A stretch of DNA of 64,000 nt from DATLGB01 sp963740765 (lineage in GTDB: Bacteria; Actinomycetota; Thermoleophilia; Solirubrobacterales; Solirubrobacteraceae): assembly GCA_963740765.1 (NCBI GenBank), contig CAVUFN010000016.1, positions 806,001-870,000 of the forward strand, read 5' to 3'. Shown piece by piece: positions 59,631 through 64,000 of this stretch; the first letter of the stretch is position 1, and each line of letters begins with the position of its first letter. The notes below the pieces were generated by a model that saw only the letters and a list, made by a program, of their open reading frames with translations, was not told where the DNA came from and ran no database searches. A program made the position numbers and the translations under genes.

Positions 59631-60674
59631 ATGTTCACGCGCTCCCTGCTCGCCGCCCCCCTCCTCGCCGCCGCCCTCGCGGGCCCGGCGCTCGCGGCGC
59701 CGACCCCCTCCTACGACATCGACATCGCCGCGAGGCTGTCCGGCACCGCGGGCGGAAGCGACGGCGGCGGCTGGTCCAGCGCGTCGTCGTTCTCCGCCGT
59801 CGTCGGCCAGTCCTACACCGGCCTGACCGGCGTCGCCGACGGGCGCAGCGACGAGACGATCGAGGGCACCGCGTCCGTGCCGCCGCAGGTCTCGATGACC
59901 AGGCTCGACCAGCAGTACGCGCTTCAGACCGCCATGGGCACCATCAGCTGGAGCTGTGCACCGGCGGCCGAGGCGGCGGGCGGCAACGGCGACGTATCGG
60001 TCATGCGCCTGGGGGACAAGGGCTCCCTGTACGGGTTCGTGATCGGCGGCAAGGTCACGCAGGCGCGCGACTGCACCGGCTTCTCGTCCTTCGCCGACAC
60101 CATCGACGTCTCCACCGAGCCGGTCACGGTCCCGCCGACCGACTTCTCCTTCACGGACCTGATCAAGCACGGCACCGTCACCGTCCCGATCGACCGCATG
60201 GTGACCTGCGGCGAGTGGACGATCTACCAGACCGCCTGCACGCTGCGCCTGACCGGCGAGGCCGTCATCCGGCGCACCATGGTCGACGCGCCCGAGTCCG
60301 AGGAGACGGTGGAGCCCGAGCCGACCCCGACCGGCTACCAGCCCGCCGAGACGGGCGACGACATCAGCTCGCCGCCCCGGCCCGCGACGCCCATCAAGGC
60401 CAAGGGCGCGTCGTGGAAGCACGGCAAGGGCGCCAAGGTCAGGGTCGAGTGCCCGACGGCGTGCTCGGGGAAGATCTCCGCGACCGCCGTCGCGAAGGGC
60501 AGGCAGCCGGCCAAGCCGATCGGCTCGAAGCCCTTCTCCAGCAGCGGCGGCACCAAGACCGTGAAGATCATCTACGGCAAGGGCGGGACGCGCACGGCGC
60601 GCCGGCGCGGCTCGGTGATCATCGACGTCGACGCGTCCGGCCAGACCAGCACCTTCAAGATGCGGGCGCGTTAG
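59631..60674 (+). CDS. Secreted protein of unknown function
   Basis: A 347-residue exported protein. Signal peptide 'MFTRSLLAAPLLAAALAGPALAA'. The mature part (about 30-215) is beta-rich with three Cys pairs likely ('ISWSCAP', 'ARDCTGF', 'VTCGEWTIYQTACTL'). A Pro/Glu linker (about 226-245: 'ESEETVEPEPTPTG') joins a second C-terminal beta domain (about 262-345) with 'VRVECPTACSGKISA'. The second domain resembles repeats seen in other actinobacterial surface proteins. Function unknown. The last 4 bases overlap the convergent MarR gene. Confidence 0.75.
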   Translation: MFTRSLLAAPLLAAALAGPALAAPTPSYDIDIAARLSGTAGGSDGGGWSSASSFSAVVGQSYTGLTGVADGRSDETIEGTASVPPQVSMTRLDQQYALQTAMGTISWSCAPAAEAAGGNGDVSVMRLGDKGSLYGFVIGGKVTQARDCTGFSSFADTIDVSTEPVTVPPTDFSFTDLIKHGTVTVPIDRMVTCGEWTIYQTACTLRLTGEAVIRRTMVDAPESEETVEPEPTPTGYQPAETGDDISSPPRPATPIKAKGASWKHGKGAKVRVECPTACSGKISATAVAKGRQPAKPIGSKPFSSSGGTKTVKIIYGKGGTRTARRRGSVIIDVDASGQTSTFKMRAR

Positions 60675-61102
60675 GCGGCGAGCTTCGAGCAGATCTTCGC
60701 CAGCGCGACCTTCTCGACGTCGTCGAGCGCGGCGAAGGTGGCGGCGATGCGGCCGGCGTGCTCGGGATAGAGCCGGTCCACGATCTCCCGGCCGCGGTCC
60801 GTCGCCGTCACGGCGACGGCGCGGCGGTCGGAGGTCAGCCGGTGGCGGGTGACCAGGCCGCGGGCGGCGAGCGTGTTGACCACCTCGGTCGCGCTCGCCT
60901 TGCTCGTGCCCAGCCGCACGCGCAGCGCGCGCAGTTCCATCTCGCCGCCGGCCTCGCCCAGCAGGACCAGGACGCCGAAGCCCGGGGCACTGAGACCCTC
61001 GCGCTCGAGGTCCGCGCTCAGACGGCGGCGGACGGCTGCCTCGGCACGGAGAAGGCCGTCGAGAGCGCGGTGCGCGAGCGGGTCCGCTTCGACGAGCCTC
61101 AT
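60671..61102 (-). CDS. MarR family regulator
   Basis: A 143-residue winged-helix regulator. 'GFGVLVLLGEAGGEMELRALRVRLGTSKASATEVVNTLAARGLV' contains the helix-turn-helix (about 46-90) and wing 'RHRLTSDRRAVAVTATDRG'. It usually represses a nearby efflux or stress gene; the MATE pump at 62 kb or its own gene are the candidates. No clear operator palindrome was found. Divergent from the TM-protein gene at 61148 (45 bases). Confidence 0.92.
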   Translation of the reverse strand: MRLVEADPLAHRALDGLLRAEAAVRRRLSADLEREGLSAPGFGVLVLLGEAGGEMELRALRVRLGTSKASATEVVNTLAARGLVTRHRLTSDRRAVAVTATDRGREIVDRLYPEHAGRIAATFAALDDVEKVALAKICSKLAA

Positions 61103-61147
61103 GCACCGCGGACACTACGTTCGGGCCCGGACGGCATACTCGGGGCG

Positions 61148-61600
61148 ATGGGCAAGGCGCTGATCGCCGTGGGGACCGTGCTGGCGCTGTTCATGATCGT
61201 GTTCGGCGGCGTCGTCTACGTCACGCGCGACGAGGACACGTACGCAGTCGACTCCGAGCTGTCGGAGGCGATCTCCAAGGCGGTCGTCGAGGCGGGCCAG
61301 ACGGGTGACCCGGTCGACCTGCGCGCGATCGCCGGCTTCGACTTCGACGAGGTCCTGATCTTCGACCGCAAGACGCCACGCGCTGCGATCTCGAAGCAGC
61401 TCGGTTTCACCTTCAAGGGCGAGCTGCGCTACACGGCCGAATCGACCGAGCTGTTCGTCTTCACCAACAACCGCCGCTTCGCGCGCTTCGCCGACTACCG
61501 CGGCCGCGCGCGCTTCGCCGACCTCACGCGCCCCTTCACGAGCCTCACCGCCAACGACGCGGTCTTCCGCGTCCGCGACGGCGTCGTGACGCGGGGCTAA
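61148..61600 (+). CDS. Membrane-anchored protein of unknown function
   Basis: A 150-residue protein with one N-terminal membrane helix ('ALIAVGTVLALFMIVFGGVVYV', about 4-25) and an exposed alpha/beta domain (28-150) rich in Arg, Phe and Asp ('DFDEVLIFDRKTPRAAISKQLG', 'RFARFADYRGRARFADL'). Family not recognised. The orientation (Nin or Nout) is not clear. Divergent from marR. Convergent with the next gene, whose stop overlaps its own by 4 bases. Confidence 0.75.
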   Translation: MGKALIAVGTVLALFMIVFGGVVYVTRDEDTYAVDSELSEAISKAVVEAGQTGDPVDLRAIAGFDFDEVLIFDRKTPRAAISKQLGFTFKGELRYTAESTELFVFTNNRRFARFADYRGRARFADLTRPFTSLTANDAVFRVRDGVVTRG

Positions 61601-61986
61601 CGACGCTGTTTCTTGCGCGCCTGCTTCTGGGCGCGCGTCTTCTGCCGCTGTTTCTTGCGCGCCTGCTGAGCCTTGCGCCGCTCGTCCGGGCTCGTGGGCG
61701 CCTCGCGCTTCTCGAGCGCCCGCCGGTCGTGGGCGGTGAGGTTCTTGCGGGCGTCGCGCGTGATGTACACCCCGATACCGAGGAACAGCAGCGCCACGAC
61801 GCCGGCGATGCCGAGCAGCAGCGGGCGACTGACGCTGCCCTGGTCGAGGTTGTCGGGCTCGGGCGCCGGGGTCGGCGACGGCGAGCTGGCCGGCGGCAGC
61901 GGCCCGAAGGCGCTGCCCTGGGCGGCGGCGGTCGCCGGCGCGGCAAGCGCACACAGCAGGACGAGCAGGACGACGGGGCGGCGCAT
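61597..61986 (-). CDS. Membrane protein with Lys/Arg/Gln-rich tail
   Basis: A 129-residue protein: signal-like helix (1-22), a Pro/Ser linker (30-48), one membrane helix (about 57-75: 'LLGIAGVVALLFLGIGVYI'), and a tail of about 50 residues composed mainly of Lys, Arg, Gln and Ala, with the unit 'ARKKQR' repeated. The tail would be cytosolic and could bind nucleic acid or ribosomes. It ends inside a 22-base direct repeat. I do not know the family. Confidence 0.72.
   Translation of the reverse strand: MRRPVVLLVLLCALAAPATAAAQGSAFGPLPPASSPSPTPAPEPDNLDQGSVSRPLLLGIAGVVALLFLGIGVYITRDARKNLTAHDRRALEKREAPTSPDERRKAQQARKKQRQKTRAQKQARKKQRR
61604..61667. repeat. 22-base direct repeat inside the basic tail
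   Basis: CGCTGTTTCTTGCGCGCCTG plus CT occurs at 61604-61625 and again at 61646-61667, 42 bases apart and in frame. It encodes the repeated ARKKQR segment of the upstream gene and may be a recent duplication. Confidence 0.85.
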
Positions 61987-61999
61987 CTCGCGCGGGATG

Positions 62000-63271
62000 C
62001 TAGACGCCGACGCGCGCCCACCGCCGTCCTTCGAAGCGGACGAGGCCGGTGACGAGCCGGACCGCGATGAACGCGCACAGCGCGAGCCAGACGCCGCTGA
62101 CGCTCGAGGCGATCGCCGCGCCCCCGACGCCGACCGTGCCGGCCAGGACCATCGCCCGCGCGATGAACCCCGTGTCCCCCGCGCCGATGAGGATGCCGTC
62201 GAGCGCGAACACCGCCCCGTTGAAGGGCATCATCACGACGAGCAGCGGCCACAGGTCGCCGGCGCGGTCGACCACCCGCGGGTCGTCGGTGAACGCCTGC
62301 GGGAGGACGGGCGCGAGCAGGACGAGCGCCAGCGCGAAGACCGCGCCGAGCGCGACGGACCATCCGATCATCCGGCGCGCCGCCGCGTAGGCGCTGTCCG
62401 CGTCCCCGGCGCCGAGCGTGCGGCCGACGATCACCTGGCCGGCGATCGCGATCGCGTCCAGCACCAGCGCGATGAGCAGGAACAGCTGGTAGCCGATCTG
62501 GTGCGCGGCCAGCGCCGGGGCGCCGACCCGCGCGAGGACGCCCGAGCAGACGAGGAAGACCGCGAGCAGCGCCGTCGTGCGCACCGCGATCTCGCTGCCG
62601 ATCCGGATCAGCCGCAGGATGCGGCGGAGGTCGGGCCGCACCCACGCCAGCCTGCGCGCGAACGCGGCGGCCATCCCGAGCTGTGCGATCACCGTTCCGA
62701 TCGCCGACCCCTCGAGCCCCCAGTCGAGGCCGTAGACGAACAGCACCTCCAGGATCGCGTTGACGACGTGCGCGGCGACGAGGATGACCAGCGGGGTGCG
62801 CAGGTCCCCGGTCCCCCGCAGGTAGCCCTGCCCGGCGCTGGCGAGCATGAAGGCGGGCGCGCCGAGCGCCGCGATGCGCAGGTAGGTGATGGCCTGGTCG
62901 CGGACCGCGCCGCTGCCGCCGATGAGCGCGACGAGCGGCGCGGCGAGGACGATCGCCAGCGCCAGCAGCAGCGCGCCGATCGCCAGCGCGAGCCACTGCG
63001 CCTGCGCGCCCACCTCCGCCGCCTGCGCGTCGTCACCGGCCCCATGGAGCCGCGCGACCTGCGCCGTCGTCCCGTAGGTGAGGAAGTTGAAGAGGGCGAA
63101 CGCGCTGAGCAGGATCGTGGTCGCGATCGCGAGCGCCGCGAGCTGCGTCGTGCCGATGTGCCCGACGATCGCCGTGTCGACGAGGACGTAGAGCGGCTCG
63201 GCCGCGAGCGCGCCGAGCGCCGGCGCGGCCAGCCGCAGGATCTCCCGGTCGTACGCTCTCCCAGAGGCCAA
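62000..63271 (-). CDS. MATE efflux transporter (DinF-like)
   Basis: A 423-residue multidrug and toxin extrusion pump with 12 membrane helices. Conserved 'AAPALGALAAEPLYVLVDTAIVGHIGTTQLAALAIA' at the start and 'GQGYLRGTGDLRTPLVI' and 'AHQIGYQLFLLIALVLDAIAIAGQ' in the middle are typical of the DinF subgroup. Drives export by Na+ or H+. Start is TTG 63271 (no other start retains the conserved N-terminus), and the alpha/beta hydrolase start shares base 63271 on the other strand. The MarR gene is close by and may regulate it. Confidence 0.92.
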   Translation of the reverse strand: MASGRAYDREILRLAAPALGALAAEPLYVLVDTAIVGHIGTTQLAALAIATTILLSAFALFNFLTYGTTAQVARLHGAGDDAQAAEVGAQAQWLALAIGALLLALAIVLAAPLVALIGGSGAVRDQAITYLRIAALGAPAFMLASAGQGYLRGTGDLRTPLVILVAAHVVNAILEVLFVYGLDWGLEGSAIGTVIAQLGMAAAFARRLAWVRPDLRRILRLIRIGSEIAVRTTALLAVFLVCSGVLARVGAPALAAHQIGYQLFLLIALVLDAIAIAGQVIVGRTLGAGDADSAYAAARRMIGWSVALGAVFALALVLLAPVLPQAFTDDPRVVDRAGDLWPLLVVMMPFNGAVFALDGILIGAGDTGFIARAMVLAGTVGVGGAAIASSVSGVWLALCAFIAVRLVTGLVRFEGRRWARVGV

Positions 63272-64000
63272 TGAAGCTCCGTCTCTATCACCACTCCGAC
63301 GGGGCGCGCATCGCCTACCGGGAGGCGGGGACCGGGCCGCCGCTGGCGCTCGTGCACTCCGCCGGCCTCTCGCACCGCGAATTCGAGCCGCTCGTCGAGG
63401 AGCTCAGCGACCGCTTCCGCCTCGTCCTGCCCGACCTCCCGCTGCACGGCGACTCCGAGGACCGCCCGCGCCATCCGTACACGCGCGAGTGGACCGTCGA
63501 GGTGCTGGCCGCCTTCATCCGCGAGGCGTGCGGCCCGCGCCCGCTCGTCGGCGGCCACGACGTCGGCGCCCAGCTCGTCCTGCGGGCGATCCTGTCCCGC
63601 CAGCTCCAGCCCGAGCGCCTCGTCATCCTCCCGAGCGCCCTGCACCGCCGCACCGACCGAGCGCGGACCGAGCGCATCGTCCGCGCCACCGCCCGCGCCG
63701 GCGCCATCCCCGGCCTCGGCCGGCTCGCCGCCCGCGGGACCACGCTCGCCTTCCGCCCTGCCGTCGGCGAGCAGCTCTCCGCGCGCCGCAACCCGGCTGC
63801 GCGGGACCTCATCCGCCACGCCCTCGCCGACCTCCCGCGCAACGGCAACCGTGCGCGCGCCTGGGCGAAGGCGGCCCGCCGCTGGCCGCCCGGGGTGGGT
63901 GGGTCCGACACGGAGCTGCTCGACGGCTACCGCCACATCGACTGCCCGACGCTCGTCCTGTGGGCCGACGAGGACCCGTTCCACGACCCGTCCATCGCCG
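63271..64000 (+). CDS. Alpha/beta hydrolase, epoxide hydrolase/dehalogenase-like, cut by window edge
   Basis: The first 243 codons of an alpha/beta hydrolase. Start ATG 63271. Oxyanion-strand region 'GPPLALVHSAGLSHREFEPL' replaces the more common HG; the nucleophile elbow is 'VGGHDVGAQLVL' (G-x-D-x-G). An Asp nucleophile points to the epoxide hydrolase or haloalkane dehalogenase group rather than a serine esterase. The second acidic residue may be in 'LVLWADEDPF' near the edge; the catalytic His lies beyond it. Substrate unknown. Confidence 0.75.
   Translation, partial: MKLRLYHHSDGARIAYREAGTGPPLALVHSAGLSHREFEPLVEELSDRFRLVLPDLPLHGDSEDRPRHPYTREWTVEVLAAFIREACGPRPLVGGHDVGAQLVLRAILSRQLQPERLVILPSALHRRTDRARTERIVRATARAGAIPGLGRLAARGTTLAFRPAVGEQLSARRNPAARDLIRHALADLPRNGNRARAWAKAARRWPPGVGGSDTELLDGYRHIDCPTLVLWADEDPFHDPSIA

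Overview
The window is a GC-rich, densely packed bacterial chromosome segment. Its gene families (PAC2 protein, DUF2342 zincin, DUF1707 and DUF4349 proteins, CitA-type citrate synthase, AdnA-like helicase-nuclease, polyprenol-phosphate mannose synthase-like enzyme) point to the Actinomycetota. A deep lineage such as Thermoleophilia/Solirubrobacterales is my best guess; that placement is inference from gene content and style, not a search result. GTG and TTG starts and 1-11 base stop/start overlaps are common. I see no insertion sequence, prophage, integron or CRISPR array, and no gene-free stretch longer than 300 bases; the longest (13905-14073) holds hairpins.

Layout. 1-3.4 kb: a secreted protein (cut by the edge), an ECF sigma factor with a membrane DUF4349 partner, a Crp/Fnr regulator, a NUDIX hydrolase and an ASCH protein. 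3.5-6.1 kb: a membrane protein, then the groES-groEL operon behind a perfect CIRCE operator and ended by a strong hairpin. 6.2-14 kb: Tat-type ferritin-like protein, GNAT enzyme, citrate synthase, amidase, atypical SDR, 7Fe ferredoxin, Mrp ATPase, a carboxylase-epsilon-like miniprotein and an MDR oxidoreductase. 14-26.5 kb: a Lys/Ala-rich basic protein, DUF2342 zincin, inositol-phosphatase-like enzyme, a UvrD/RecB-like helicase-nuclease, a diguanylate cyclase, MFS transporter, PAC2 protein, OB-HD nuclease-like protein and a secreted M28 peptidase. 26.5-31.7 kb: exported GH15 glucosidase, a lipoprotein zinc peptidase, a secreted NucA/NucB-like protein, a tRNA-Sec gene and a sulfatase. 31.9-37.2 kb: two NarL-type histidine kinases with two response regulators, then MerR and a SulP transporter. 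37.3-44.2 kb: an ABC-2 exporter with a DUF1707 protein, a type I phosphodiesterase, a helical protein, a hydrolase remnant and a lipoprotein sulfatase. 44.1-51.1 kb: FMN reductase, pyrophosphatase, MscL with a zinc ribbon, two half-size TauE/SafE proteins, trehalose-phosphatase, a glycosyltransferase, a PilZ protein and a QueC-like ATPase of unknown role. 51.1-64 kb: PolX, Dpm1-like transferase, SpoIIM-like protein, thioredoxin, STAS protein, IleRS, an eight-repeat protein, YceI, CoxG-like protein, secreted proteins, MarR, MATE pump and a partial alpha/beta hydrolase.

How they work together. Most of the window is housekeeping and envelope biology. Regulatory themes are heat shock (CIRCE), sigma/anti-sigma style control, two-component signalling and cyclic di-GMP (a GGDEF enzyme with an intact I-site at 20 kb and a PilZ receptor at 49 kb). 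Secreted hydrolases (M28, GH15, sulfatases, phosphodiesterase, nuclease-like protein) suggest scavenging of extracellular polymers. The least explained items are the QueC-like protein with an altered PP-loop, the split TauE pair, the DxxGxxR repeat protein, and the tRNA-Sec gene that sits apart from any selenoprotein or sel gene.
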